Shown here: one piece after another, positions 25,581 to 33,921 of the stretch
Numbering within the stretch: position 1 is the stretch's first letter
Layout: each line of letters begins with the position of its first letter
From: Mesobacillus foraminis
GTDB lineage: Bacteria > Bacillota > Bacilli > Bacillales > Cytobacillaceae
Length of the DNA stretch: 37,800 nt
Reading direction: 5' to 3'
NCBI RefSeq assembly: GCF_004340465.1
Contig: NZ_SLVV01000010.1
Coordinates: 1-37,800 of the forward strand
Made by a program: the position numbers and the translations under genes
The notes under the pieces: generated by a model
Database searches by the model: none
What the model was told of the DNA's origin: nothing
What the model saw: only the letters and a program-made list of their open reading frames with translations

Positions 25581-28500
25581 GGCCTGCACCTCGCTTTTCA
25601 TTTGTGATCGAGACAATCAGCTGACCGGCATGCACTTCATCTGCAGGGGCTACGTGGACGGAATGAATGATGCCGTCGCAAGGAGCCAGCTGTGGAAATT
25701 CCATCTTCATGCTTTCTTCAATAATGAGGGTATCGCCCTGTCTTACTTCATCTCCTGGTGAGACGAGCACTTTCCAGACACTTCCCGGCATGGTGGAGCG
25801 GACCGCTTCTGTTCCTTCCGGAAGAACCTCCTCTTCCGTTTCGGCAGCTTCATGTTCCGAGATGTATTCAGCAAGGCCAAGCTCACGCCAGCTTTCGCGC
25901 TCCGCACGGAAAGCAGCCTGCTGTGTTTCCCGGAAAGAATCCGCGCTCTCTTTAATGGAATCGAGGAAGGCCAGATAATCTCCAAGCTTGAAAGTGGTCT
26001 CAGTGATCTCGATCTCAAAGCGGCCTCGAGGGAAATCTTCCCTTATCTCCAGCAATTCATCTGCACTTACCGGGTAAAACTGGATCTGGTCAAAGAAGCG
26101 GAGGAGCCAAGGTTTTCCTGCCTCGAAGCTTTCCGTTTTCCGAAGTCGGTTCCACATTTGAATCGTCCTGCCCACGAATTGGTAGCCTCCGGGACCTTCC
26201 ATCCCATACACGCACATATAGGCTCCGCCAATTCCCACTGCATTTTCCGGTGTCCATGTTCGGGCCGGATTGTATTTGGTTGTCACCAGCCGGTGGCGAG
26301 GGTCGACAGGGGTGGCAACTGGCGCACCGAGATACACATCACCGAGGCCAAGCACAAGATAATTGGCATCAAACACGACTGATTTTACGTCTTCAATGCT
26401 CTTCAATCCATTTACCCGGCGGATGAATTCCAGATTGCTCGGGCACCATGGCGCATCCGGACGGACATTTTGCTGGTAGCGGTCTATCGCAAGCTGGGTC
26501 GCCGGGTCATCCCACGATAATGGTAGCCGGACAATCCGTGACGGTACTTCCATTTCCTCAAGAGGAGGCAGGCTGCGGTCGATCACGGCCATCAGGGTGC
26601 ACAGCGTGGACATCGGCATTTTGGATGAATCAAAATGAACCTGAAGCGAGCGGATGCCTGGTGTGAGGTCGATGACAGGGATATCTTCGTTGTTTTGTAT
26701 CGCAGTCATTAACGCATGCACCTGGAAGCGCAGCAAGAGGTCAAGCTCCATTTCCCCGTATTCAATCAGAATGTGCTCGTCTCCTGCAGCCCTGATGGTC
26801 ATCGGGAAGGTCCCCTCCGAAGTTTCCACTAAAACCGGATAGTCCGGTGTAAGCTGGCTTGCTTTTTCCGGAAGGGAAGGCAGGACTTGGACTGGCTCGC
26901 CATCGCCGATTGTCTCCAGGAATTGCTCCTGCTTCTGGCGCAGTACATTTGCTTCTTCCAAGGTCAGCAGTTGAAAGCGAATTTTATCGCCCGCATGCAG
27001 CTGGCCAATTTTCCAGAATTCAGCCGAAGCGGTCGTGACCGGGCAGACAAAGCCGCCAAGACTTGGTCCATCCGGCCCTAAAAGAATCGGCATATCCCCT
27101 GTCAGGTCAAGTGTTCCAATCGCATAGGCATTGTCATGGATATTGGATGGGTGGAGGCCTGCTTCACCGCCGTCTTCGCGTGCCCACAGAGGTGCTGGTC
27201 CTATTAAACGGACACCCGTCCTCGAACTGTTGAAGTGAACCTCCCAGCTCGTGCTGGTCAGCTGGTCGAGATATTCCGGCAGCAAAAATTCTTCTGTCGA
27301 ATGTGGCCCGGGGATCACTCCGATTGTCCATTCCTTCGTGAGGACGGGGCGAAGGTGATCTTTCAGGTCAGCTGCAGAAGGAGAAGAGCCTGGTTTTACT
27401 TGCAGAACATCCCCAGTCCGAAGCGCTCGTCCGCCATGGCCGCCAAAACTCCCCAGTGTAAAAGTAGAAGCACTGCCAAGCTGAAGCGGCATATCGAGTC
27501 CACCTGCCACCAGCAAATACGAGCGCATCCCAAGCTGTGCTTCGCCAAATTTCAATACCTGTCCGCGCTGGACCTGAACCACTTTATAAAGGGGTACCTT
27601 TTGACCGTCCAGAGTGGCGTTCATGTCAGCGCCAGTAAGAACGATAGCCGTATCTCCGCGGAACCGGTAGGAGCCTCCCCGCAGGGTCAGCTCTAGGCCT
27701 GCAGCCTGGTCGCTGTTTCCAAGCAATTTGTTGCCGATTCGAAAAGAGTAGGGGTCCATAGGCCCGCATGGGGGTACCCCGACATCCCAGTGGCCGATAC
27801 GGCCAGGCCAATCCTGGACGGTAGTCTGGATTCCGCCGTCAAGGACTTCGATTGCCCGTTCGGATGGGGCAAACTCCTTCAGCATCTGGGTATGAACCAG
27901 GCCTGTGCGGCATTCTTCTTCCTGAAGAAGAGCCTCAATATACTGGAGGTTGGTCGTGACTCCGTAAAGCCGGGTTTCCTGAAGGGCAGCGCTTAAACGA
28001 TCGATTGCTGCTTCACGGGTATCGGCATGGACAATGATTTTAGCGAGCATTGGATCATAGAGGGAAGTAACGGTCAACCCGTCGCGCACCCAGGTCTCAA
28101 TCCGGGCGTTTTCGGAAAACTGCACCTGGTCAAGCCGGCCGCCGCTTGGGCGGAAATCGTTCAGGCAGTCCTCTGCGTAGATCCGGGCCTGGATGCTGTG
28201 TCCCCGAGGAGCTGAATAGACGGTATCAAGCGAGCGCAGTTCACCGGCTGCTTCACGCACCATCCAATCAACCAGGTCCACGCCCAGGACTTCCTCGGTT
28301 ACACCGTGCTCAACCTGAAGCCTTGTGTTCACTTCAAGAAAGTAAAAGCGCTCCGCATCCGGATCATATAAAAACTCAACCGTTCCTGCACTGCGGTAAC
28401 CGACTTCTGCAGCTAAGCGTTTTGCAGCGGCAAGCATTTCTTCTCTGACAGAAGGAGACAGGCATGGAGCCGGACTTTCTTCAACGACTTTTTGATTTCG

Positions 28501-29196
28501 GCGCTGAATCGAACAGTCCCGCTCGCCAAGGGCAGCAACTTCGCCAAACTCGTTCCCGAAGATCTGAACCTCGACATGCCGAGCTTTTTGAATATATTTC
28601 TCTAAAAATACCCCGCCGTTATTAAAGTTGGATTCAGCAAGCCGGCAGACGGAATCAAATGCTTCGTAAAGAGTTTCTTCATTCATGCAGACACGCATGC
28701 CGATTCCTCCGCCGCCCGCCGTACTTTTTAACATCACAGGATAGCCAATTCGACCTGCTTCGGAAAGGGCAGCGGAAATTTCCGTAAGGAGGGGAGTTCC
28801 TGGCAATAGCGGAACTCCTGCTTTGACGGCAACTTCACGGGCGGAGTGCTTCAGGCCGAAAACCTCCATTTGTTCTGGAGTCGGTCCAATAAAACTGATT
28901 CCGTGCTCCCTGCAGGCCCGGGCGAACCCGGCATTTTCACTCAAGAATCCATAGCCTGGATGAATGGCATCGGCCCCGGTTTCAATGGCTGTTTTTAGAA
29001 TGAGCTCCTCATTTAAATAACTGTCCTTTGCTGCTCCTTCACCAATCAGCACGGCTTCATCGGCATGATCAACATGAAGGCTGTCCTGATCCGCTTTTGT
29101 GTAAACGGCCACCGAAAGGATGCCCATCTTTTTCAATGTTCTCTCAATACGTACAGCAATCGCTCCGCGGTTCGCAATTAATACTTTTTTAAACAT
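25540..29196 (-). CDS. Biotin-dependent urea/guanidine carboxylase
   Basis: This 1218-residue multidomain enzyme has biotin carboxylase with ATP-grasp at about 1-450 (MFKKVLIANRGAIAVRI; FLEVNTRLQVEHGVTE), a KipA-like AHS2 domain at about 450-760, a KipI-like AHS1 domain at about 785-1010, and a biotinyl domain at the end with biotin-Lys K1164 in EESMKMEF. Classic annotation is urea carboxylase. Next to a guanidine-I riboswitch and the two DUF1989 genes, the better reading is guanidine carboxylase, which makes carboxyguanidine using ATP and bicarbonate. AAAGGAG lies 7 nt before the ATG. The gene follows the DUF1989 pair by 20 nt. Substrate preference cannot be fixed from sequence by eye. Confidence 0.92.
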   Translation of the reverse strand: MFKKVLIANRGAIAVRIERTLKKMGILSVAVYTKADQDSLHVDHADEAVLIGEGAAKDSYLNEELILKTAIETGADAIHPGYGFLSENAGFARACREHGISFIGPTPEQMEVFGLKHSAREVAVKAGVPLLPGTPLLTEISAALSEAGRIGYPVMLKSTAGGGGIGMRVCMNEETLYEAFDSVCRLAESNFNNGGVFLEKYIQKARHVEVQIFGNEFGEVAALGERDCSIQRRNQKVVEESPAPCLSPSVREEMLAAAKRLAAEVGYRSAGTVEFLYDPDAERFYFLEVNTRLQVEHGVTEEVLGVDLVDWMVREAAGELRSLDTVYSAPRGHSIQARIYAEDCLNDFRPSGGRLDQVQFSENARIETWVRDGLTVTSLYDPMLAKIIVHADTREAAIDRLSAALQETRLYGVTTNLQYIEALLQEEECRTGLVHTQMLKEFAPSERAIEVLDGGIQTTVQDWPGRIGHWDVGVPPCGPMDPYSFRIGNKLLGNSDQAAGLELTLRGGSYRFRGDTAIVLTGADMNATLDGQKVPLYKVVQVQRGQVLKFGEAQLGMRSYLLVAGGLDMPLQLGSASTFTLGSFGGHGGRALRTGDVLQVKPGSSPSAADLKDHLRPVLTKEWTIGVIPGPHSTEEFLLPEYLDQLTSTSWEVHFNSSRTGVRLIGPAPLWAREDGGEAGLHPSNIHDNAYAIGTLDLTGDMPILLGPDGPSLGGFVCPVTTASAEFWKIGQLHAGDKIRFQLLTLEEANVLRQKQEQFLETIGDGEPVQVLPSLPEKASQLTPDYPVLVETSEGTFPMTIRAAGDEHILIEYGEMELDLLLRFQVHALMTAIQNNEDIPVIDLTPGIRSLQVHFDSSKMPMSTLCTLMAVIDRSLPPLEEMEVPSRIVRLPLSWDDPATQLAIDRYQQNVRPDAPWCPSNLEFIRRVNGLKSIEDVKSVVFDANYLVLGLGDVYLGAPVATPVDPRHRLVTTKYNPARTWTPENAVGIGGAYMCVYGMEGPGGYQFVGRTIQMWNRLRKTESFEAGKPWLLRFFDQIQFYPVSADELLEIREDFPRGRFEIEITETTFKLGDYLAFLDSIKESADSFRETQQAAFRAERESWRELGLAEYISEHEAAETEEEVLPEGTEAVRSTMPGSVWKVLVSPGDEVRQGDTLIIEESMKMEFPQLAPCDGIIHSVHVAPADEVHAGQLIVSITNEKRGAGHENDELADNIVHS

Positions 29197-29216
29197 GTGA
29201 ATACTCCTTTCGATGT

Positions 29217-29867
29217 CTATTGATTCCAGACGAGAAGCTGGATTGGTGTCGGGTTAAAGGCATTGCACGGGTTGTTGAGCTGAGGGCAGTTAGAGATTAA
29301 GACCATCGTCCGGCTGATTGCCTGCAGCTCGACATAATATCCGGGGGAGGAGACGCCATCTTCAAATGTCAGTCCTCCTTCAGGTGTGACGGGTACATTC
29401 ATGAAGAAATTAACATTTGGGGCAAGGTCCCGTTTTGTAAAGTCGCTGCCATATTTGGAAAGCTGGAGCATGAACGTGTCCCGGCAGTTGTGCATGTGTT
29501 GGGTATCGTGTGAATATCGAACCGTGTTGCTTTGAGCGGAGCAGGCGCCGCCAAGGGTATCATGGCGTCCACAAGTGTCCGCAACAATTTTGACTAGTTC
29601 TTTGCCGGATTCCGAAACCAGGACCGAGCCTGTGGACAGATAGACATTCCCCTGGCGCTGGATGGTATTGACGGCCGAATAATGGTCGGATGGATGATCG
29701 GCATCGTAAAACAGAGTATCAGCTGCCTGGTTTCCTTTTAAATCAACAATGCGCAGCACCTGGCCCGCTTCCAATATATAAGTCCAGCCTTCTCCTGCGG
29801 GAAGAGTTTTGGTATATACGGTATCTTCAATTTTCCGTTTGCTGACAGCGTGGTTTAAAACACCCAT
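29217..29867 (-). CDS. Carboxyguanidine deiminase subunit (DUF1989, UAAP2 type)
   Basis: This 216-residue DUF1989 protein was formerly known as urea amidolyase-associated protein 2. With its paralogue it should deiminate carboxyguanidine to allophanate. It keeps the segment DTCGRHDTLGGACS with C99, H102 and C109, plus C128 in HNCRDTF, which look like metal-binding or catalytic positions. ATG at 29867 is chosen because AGGAGG lies 9 nt upstream; an in-frame start at 29951 would add 28 residues overlapping the previous gene. The start shares one base with the upstream stop (TAATG), indicating tight coupling. UAAP2 versus UAAP1 was assigned from gene order and the Cys motif. Confidence 0.88.
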   Translation of the reverse strand: MGVLNHAVSKRKIEDTVYTKTLPAGEGWTYILEAGQVLRIVDLKGNQAADTLFYDADHPSDHYSAVNTIQRQGNVYLSTGSVLVSESGKELVKIVADTCGRHDTLGGACSAQSNTVRYSHDTQHMHNCRDTFMLQLSKYGSDFTKRDLAPNVNFFMNVPVTPEGGLTFEDGVSSPGYYVELQAISRTMVLISNCPQLNNPCNAFNPTPIQLLVWNQ

Positions 29868-30607
29868 TAGTTCCGTCCTCCTCTGGTCAGTTGTGTGTAT
29901 TCCCATGTGTTTTCGAAGGCCCGGCGGTTTTCCGGACGATGATTGAGGCAAATGTCATTTTCCAAAACTGCTTCTGCTTCGGTGACCGTCAGTTTGACGG
30001 GGACCGAAGGATAGGCAGTGCTTTTATCAAGCGGGTTGGGGGTATTCGATAAAACCAGGATGACATCCATCTCCGTCCTGAGTGTGATGGTATCGCCTTT
30101 TTTGCAGTGGCCTGAGGCAAAGTGCATATCGCCTTCCTGGTCACAGAAGACCTTTGAGAATAAATTGACAACGGGGACAAGATCCCGGACAGTCAGGCCG
30201 TTTCGGAAAAGCTCGACGGAAAAGTTTTCTTCGCCGCTTCGGTACCAGTCATTACGCTGTTCCTGGTACGTTGTCACGCCGAATTTTTCATTGATTTGTT
30301 TTCTTGTGCTGTAACCGGAAATACTATCGTGCCAGCCAAGCGAGTCTTCTGTGATGCTTGCAAGAACCCGGCCATTGTCACTCATCAGGACATTTCCTTT
30401 CGTCAGATGTGCGGTATGCTGGGCTTTTAGTGTATCCGGCATATTGTAGCCCTCTGCCGTATCGCTGGCATTGTATAACAAAAGAGAGACATTGGCGCCA
30501 TCTTCAAGGGCAGTGAAGGTCAAATTTTTGCCTTTTGCGATATGGCCGGACCATTTTCCCCCGGCAGCTATGGTTTTGGTGATCATGGTAGATGAAACAG
30601 TGTACAT
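29867..30607 (-). CDS. Carboxyguanidine deiminase subunit (DUF1989, UAAP1 type)
   Basis: This 246-residue DUF1989 protein is the first gene of the guanidine operon and a paralogue of the next product. At the place of the Cys motif of the partner it reads EDSLGWHDSISGYS (88-100), so it keeps the His-Asp pair but lacks both cysteines. This suggests a non-equivalent, perhaps structural, role in a heteromeric deiminase. AAGGAGG precedes the ATG at 30607. The guanidine-I riboswitch with terminator lies immediately upstream, so expression should rise with guanidine. Confidence 0.88.
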   Translation of the reverse strand: MYTVSSTMITKTIAAGGKWSGHIAKGKNLTFTALEDGANVSLLLYNASDTAEGYNMPDTLKAQHTAHLTKGNVLMSDNGRVLASITEDSLGWHDSISGYSTRKQINEKFGVTTYQEQRNDWYRSGEENFSVELFRNGLTVRDLVPVVNLFSKVFCDQEGDMHFASGHCKKGDTITLRTEMDVILVLSNTPNPLDKSTAYPSVPVKLTVTEAEAVLENDICLNHRPENRRAFENTWEYTQLTRGGRN

Positions 30608-30631
30608 AAGATCTCCCTCCTTATTAAATAA

Positions 30632-30782
30632 AAAAGGATAAAAGCCGGGAGTGATTCTCCCAGGCTTTTATCCTTCCGTGTATACAGCAGTGCTGTACGC
30701 TCTCTCTCGGACCAGTCTTTAAAGATCTCTCCTTAAACGGAACCCTAGACAGCTTTTTGTTTCCAACTCTTTGTGGAAACCT
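30632..30782 (-). ncRNA. Guanidine-I riboswitch (ykkC class) with overlapping terminator
   Basis: Read on the minus strand, the conserved blocks CTAGGGTTCCG, ACTGGTCCGAGAGAG and ACGGAAGGATAAAAGCC appear in order, which is the ykkC/guanidine-I aptamer. A 5' stem-loop GTTTCC/GGAAAC lies at 30759-30780. The last block also forms the left arm of a long hairpin (AGGATAAAAGCC with GGCTTTTATCCT) followed by TTTTTTAT, a terminator. Guanidine binding should prevent termination and switch on the deiminase-carboxylase-hydrolase operon. Confidence 0.95.
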
Positions 30783-30841
30783 TTATTTAAGATAGGTTCA
30801 GTATAATATGGATAAAATTCTCGGACCACATTGATGTAAGG

Positions 30842-32212
30842 TTATCTTACATAGTTTTTGCTTGAATGTAATGATTCGACTGGAACGGGAACATTCTTCC
30901 TTTCCTTAGCCTCTCCCCATCTGGATTTAAGGAAGAGATAAACAAACCCGACGGCGACCCATGCACACCCGATCAAAAGGGTTTTTTTATCAAGCAGGGT
31001 TAACAGCCAGCCAATAAAGCCCGCGCCGGCAAGAGGGAAGACCAGGTATAGAAATGTTTCTTTCACTGATCTTCTTTTCAGCTTTACATAATAGTGTGAA
31101 ATGACCGAGATATTGACAAATGTAAATGCGGTTAAGGCGCCAAAGCTGACAAAGAGTACGGCCGTATCGAGATTGATGAAGACCGCCGATAACGAAATGA
31201 CTGCGATGAATAGGATGTTGGAAACAGGTGTCTTGTACTTTGGATGGATGGAAGTGAAGAACTTCCCTGGCAGCACTGATTCTCGTCCAAGTGCGTATAG
31301 AAACCGGCTCACGCTTGTGACGGAAGAGACTCCCTGTGTAAATGTTGCTACAATCAGAACGATGATAAAAATCGTACTTAAAAGGTTGCCGCCAACCAGC
31401 TGTACCAGGCTGTATGCAGCATTATCATGGTTGGCAAAAGTAAAATCTGGATAGGCCACTTGTGTTAAATAAGAAATCGCTACGTACATAACAGCGGCAA
31501 TAATGACAATTAGAAAAATGGCCTTGGGGATGGTTTTTTTAGCATCAATGGTTTCCTCAGCCATGGTTGTGACAGCATCAAAACCAAGAAAACAGAAGCA
31601 GATTAAAGCGGCCCCGGAAAAAACAGTACTAAACGTCACATTTTCATGAAAGAAAGGAGCGAGGGAAAAGATGCTTCCTGCCCCTGTATCACCAGCTATA
31701 ATATCCTTGGCTACCAGAATGCAAAAGAGAAGGATGAAGGCGATTTGAATCAGGACCGACATGCCGCTTACTCGTGCGGCTGACTTGATTCCGACAATAT
31801 TGACGATGGCTAAAATGATATTCATGAAGATAATCCAGACAAAGACTGGAACAGCAGGGAATTCTGTGTTCATAAAAATCCCGAATGTAAGGATGGCAAT
31901 AATAGGGGAGAAAATATAATCCATCAGCAGCGCCCAGCCCACCAGGTAGCCTGCTAATGGGTGGACCGCTTTTTTCGTGTACGTATAGGCGGATCCTGCA
32001 ATCGGGTAAGCTTTCACCATCCTGCTGTAGCTGTAGGCCGTAAAGAAGATGGCAATGAAGGCTGTGACATAAGCAGCTGCCATCAGTCCGCCGGCGGCTT
32101 CGTGGGCAACACCGTATACAGTGAAATAAATCATTGGCGTCATCCAGGCAAGACCCATAAATACTACCTGGTGCAATTTAAGAGTTTTTTGAAGTCCATT
32201 CGTTTGATTCAT
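30842..32212 (-). CDS. APC-superfamily permease, guanidine-riboswitch controlled
   Basis: This 456-residue integral membrane protein has about twelve transmembrane helices and typical APC features: GLAWMTPMIYFTVYG in helix 1, AGSAYTYTKK after helix 2, CFLGFDAVTTMAEET in helix 6. Amino-acid and amine transporters share this fold. Its own guanidine-I riboswitch and its place upstream of the guanidine operon suggest import of guanidine or a guanidino compound, or handling of the ammonia and amines released; this is inference. ATG at 32212 is chosen because AAAAGGGTG lies 7 nt upstream; the in-frame ATG at 32251 would start inside the riboswitch terminator. Confidence 0.85.
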   Translation of the reverse strand: MNQTNGLQKTLKLHQVVFMGLAWMTPMIYFTVYGVAHEAAGGLMAAAYVTAFIAIFFTAYSYSRMVKAYPIAGSAYTYTKKAVHPLAGYLVGWALLMDYIFSPIIAILTFGIFMNTEFPAVPVFVWIIFMNIILAIVNIVGIKSAARVSGMSVLIQIAFILLFCILVAKDIIAGDTGAGSIFSLAPFFHENVTFSTVFSGAALICFCFLGFDAVTTMAEETIDAKKTIPKAIFLIVIIAAVMYVAISYLTQVAYPDFTFANHDNAAYSLVQLVGGNLLSTIFIIVLIVATFTQGVSSVTSVSRFLYALGRESVLPGKFFTSIHPKYKTPVSNILFIAVISLSAVFINLDTAVLFVSFGALTAFTFVNISVISHYYVKLKRRSVKETFLYLVFPLAGAGFIGWLLTLLDKKTLLIGCAWVAVGFVYLFLKSRWGEAKERKNVPVPVESLHSSKNYVR

Positions 32213-32243
32213 TTTATCGTCACCCTTTTCCAAGTTAATCGGA

Positions 32244-32400
32244 AAAGACAAAAGCCCGGAGGAATTTTAACTGAAAAAATTCTCCCGGGCTTTTGTCCCT
32301 CCGTGTATACAGCGAACTGTACGCTCTCTCTCGGACCAGTCTTTAAAATTGCCTTTTAAACGGAACCCTAGAGAGCATGTTTGTTCCCAATCAGGAAACC
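32244..32400 (-). ncRNA. Second guanidine-I riboswitch (ykkC class)
   Basis: The minus strand has the same ordered blocks as the first copy: CTAGGGTTCCG, ACTGGTCCGAGAGAG, GTATACACGGAGGG and ACAAAAGCCCGGGAG. The final block pairs with CTCCGGGCTTTTGTC to form the expression-platform hairpin, followed by TTTTCC. The 5' stem-loop is at 32381-32400. It stands directly in front of the APC permease gene. Confidence 0.95.
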
Positions 32401-32649
32401 TGTATATGGTTTGTTAAGTTGAAGTATATAGGAGGGGAAAAGGGAAAGGTATAAATGTGTAAGGTTTCCTTACAAGGAAATATTTAGAGAGTGACTTTAG
32501 AAGAATAGTAGCAACTGTCTGTGAAAGTCTAATATGTTAGTAGGCCACCGTTTTTTGATCGCGGCCGTTTCTTCTGGACGCTGAAGATGGGAGTTCATAT
32601 GGTGGTGAAAAAAAGCATGCTAGCTTCTATTAAAAGAGCGATATAATGA
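32401..32649. other. Divergent spacer without convincing gene
   Basis: This spacer separates the permease riboswitch (minus strand) from the licT promoter (plus strand). It is rich in A and G on the plus strand and has a short dyad TTTCCTTACAAGGAAA at about 32466. A 19-codon frame at about 32588 has no good ribosome site and is not called. The promoter of the permease transcript must lie at its left end, but no clear -35/-10 pair was found. Confidence 0.4.
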
Positions 32650-32695
32650 TTGACAGCTTATATGGGCTATGTTAATAATTAATTAACCGCTTACA
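32650..32695 (+). promoter_or_regulatory. licT promoter with cre-like site
   Basis: TTGACA (32650-32655) and AATAAT (32674-32679) are spaced by 18 nt. ATTAACCGCTTACA (32682-32695) lies where transcription starts and differs from the cre consensus at two positions, so CcpA could block the start. The LicT target RNA begins at 32708. Confidence 0.6.
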
Positions 32696-32707
32696 ATTTA
32701 ATAAAAT

Positions 32708-32795
32708 GGATTGTTACTGCTCGGCAGGCAAAACCTAAATTTTCGCTGGAAATAGTATTTTTATGCTATTTCTGCTTAAAATTTAGGTTTTTTTA
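32708..32795 (+). promoter_or_regulatory. RAT site and terminator in the licT leader
   Basis: GGATTGTTACTGCTCGGC (32708-32725) followed by AGGCAAAACC to 32735 closely matches the ribonucleic antiterminator bound by LicT/SacY proteins. It overlaps the left arm of a terminator whose arms AACCTAAATTTT and AAAATTTAGGTT are perfectly complementary, with an inner stem GAAATAG/CTATTTC and TTTTTTT. LicT would thus control its own readthrough. Confidence 0.9.
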
Positions 32796-32825
32796 TTGCA
32801 ATCAAAATCCGAAGGGCGAGTGGGA

Positions 32826-33686
32826 ATGGAAATTAAAAAGATTTTAAACAATAATGTTGTCGTCACAACGAATGAATCCAACCAGGAAATCGTCATCATG
32901 GGAAAGGGGCTGGCCTTTCAGAGGAAGATAGGGGATTGCATTGACTCTTCCAAAATAAAGAAAACCTTCGTCTTGGAGACTCACGGAATGGCTGACAAGC
33001 TTGCTAAGCTCCTGAGAGACACTTCGGAGCTTTATCTGAAAATATCCTCAAAAATTATCGACTATGCTCAGTCCCAGCTGCCGTATAAACTGGACGAATA
33101 TCTTTATGTTGCCTTAACTGATCATATCAGCTTTGCGATCAGCAGGTACAAACAGGGACTTCATATGAAGAATCCACTGCTTTGGGAAATTCGTAAATAC
33201 TATAAGCAAGAATACCAGATTGCGATAAAAGCCCTCGAACTGATCGAAATGGAAACAGGGGTTGACCTTGGGGAGGATGAAGCGGCTTCGATTGCTCTCC
33301 ATCTCGTAAACAGTCAGCTGTCGGGGGAGAATATGGCAGCAGCTGTCCAGGTGACAGGAATGGTGAATACTATCCTGAATATTGTGAAATACCATTACAA
33401 GATGGAACTGGACGAAAGTTCCCTTAACTATGAGCGTTTTTTGACTCACCTTCGTTTTTTTGCCGTCCGTTACATCCGCAAGGAGAAATTGGAAGACAGT
33501 GTGGACCATTTCCTTTACGAACAAATACAGCAAACGTATACAACAGCTTTTCAGTGCACTCTTAAGATCGCCTCCTATCTGAAGAAAGATTTAAATTGCA
33601 ATCTATCGAAAGATGAAGAAATCTATTTAACGGTCCATATTCACCGGGTAACCAAACGGCAGCAGCTGGATCCTGCAAGCCGCTGA
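32826..33686 (+). CDS. licT: BglG-family transcription antiterminator
   Basis: This 286-residue protein has a CAT RNA-binding domain at 1-55 (MEIKKILNNNVVVT, IVMGKGLAFQRK) and two PRD domains. The four conserved regulatory histidines are visible in YVALTDHISFA, ASIALHLVNSQ, YERFLTHLRFF and TVHIHRVTKR. It binds the RAT hairpins in its own leader and before bglP, to block termination when beta-glucosides are present and HPr can phosphorylate PRD2. ATG at 32826 is preferred over the TTG at 32796, which lies within the leader terminator. Its length is close to B. subtilis LicT. It is followed by a PTS gene and a phospho-glucosidase gene, the usual order. Confidence 0.95.
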   Translation: MEIKKILNNNVVVTTNESNQEIVIMGKGLAFQRKIGDCIDSSKIKKTFVLETHGMADKLAKLLRDTSELYLKISSKIIDYAQSQLPYKLDEYLYVALTDHISFAISRYKQGLHMKNPLLWEIRKYYKQEYQIAIKALELIEMETGVDLGEDEAASIALHLVNSQLSGENMAAAVQVTGMVNTILNIVKYHYKMELDESSLNYERFLTHLRFFAVRYIRKEKLEDSVDHFLYEQIQQTYTTAFQCTLKIASYLKKDLNCNLSKDEEIYLTVHIHRVTKRQQLDPASR

Positions 33687-33745
33687 TCGAAAACCTCTTC
33701 AGAACAAGGATGAAAGCGATTAAAAAAATAGTTGAATAGTTTAAA

Positions 33746-33782
33746 AGAAAGCGTTGACATAGTATAAAAGTCGTAGTATATT
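33746..33782 (+). promoter_or_regulatory. bglP promoter with cre overlapping -35
   Basis: TTGACA (33754-33759), 17 nt, TATATT (33777-33782) is a strong sigma-A promoter. AGAAAGCGTTGACA (33746-33759) differs from the cre consensus only at position 1 and covers the -35, so CcpA should exclude polymerase when glucose is present. Confidence 0.82.
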
Positions 33783-33808
33783 TTAACTATAAATTAATAT
33801 CCTTCGAA

Positions 33809-33887
33809 GGAATGTTACCTCTTTTGGGCATAACCTGATCTGATTTGAAAGGCACTTTTGTGTGTTCAAATTGGCTCAGGTTTTTTA
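33809..33887 (+). promoter_or_regulatory. RAT site and terminator in the bglP leader
   Basis: GGAATGTTACCTC (33809-33821) through GGGCATAACC (to 33835) is a variant RAT; the outer and inner conserved parts are kept while the loop differs from the licT copy. It overlaps the left arm of a terminator: AACCTGA pairs with TCAGGTT and TTTGAA with TTCAAA, followed by TTTTTT. LicT binding should let transcription reach bglP and bglH. Confidence 0.85.
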
Positions 33888-33921
33888 TTTGAAAAAATAC
33901 AATTAGAAAGCAGGGGCAAAG

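Noticed and set aside
24897-25607. Plus-strand frame of 236 codons opposite the allophanate hydrolase gene
   Set aside because: It is the antisense shadow of a well-supported amidase gene; its content is not protein-like and it lacks a ribosome site.
25852-26382. Plus-strand frame of 176 codons opposite the carboxylase gene
   Set aside because: Antisense shadow of the carboxylase, no family features.
32588-32647. Short plus-strand frame of 19 codons before licT
   Set aside because: No proper ribosome site, no recognisable product and an isolated position.
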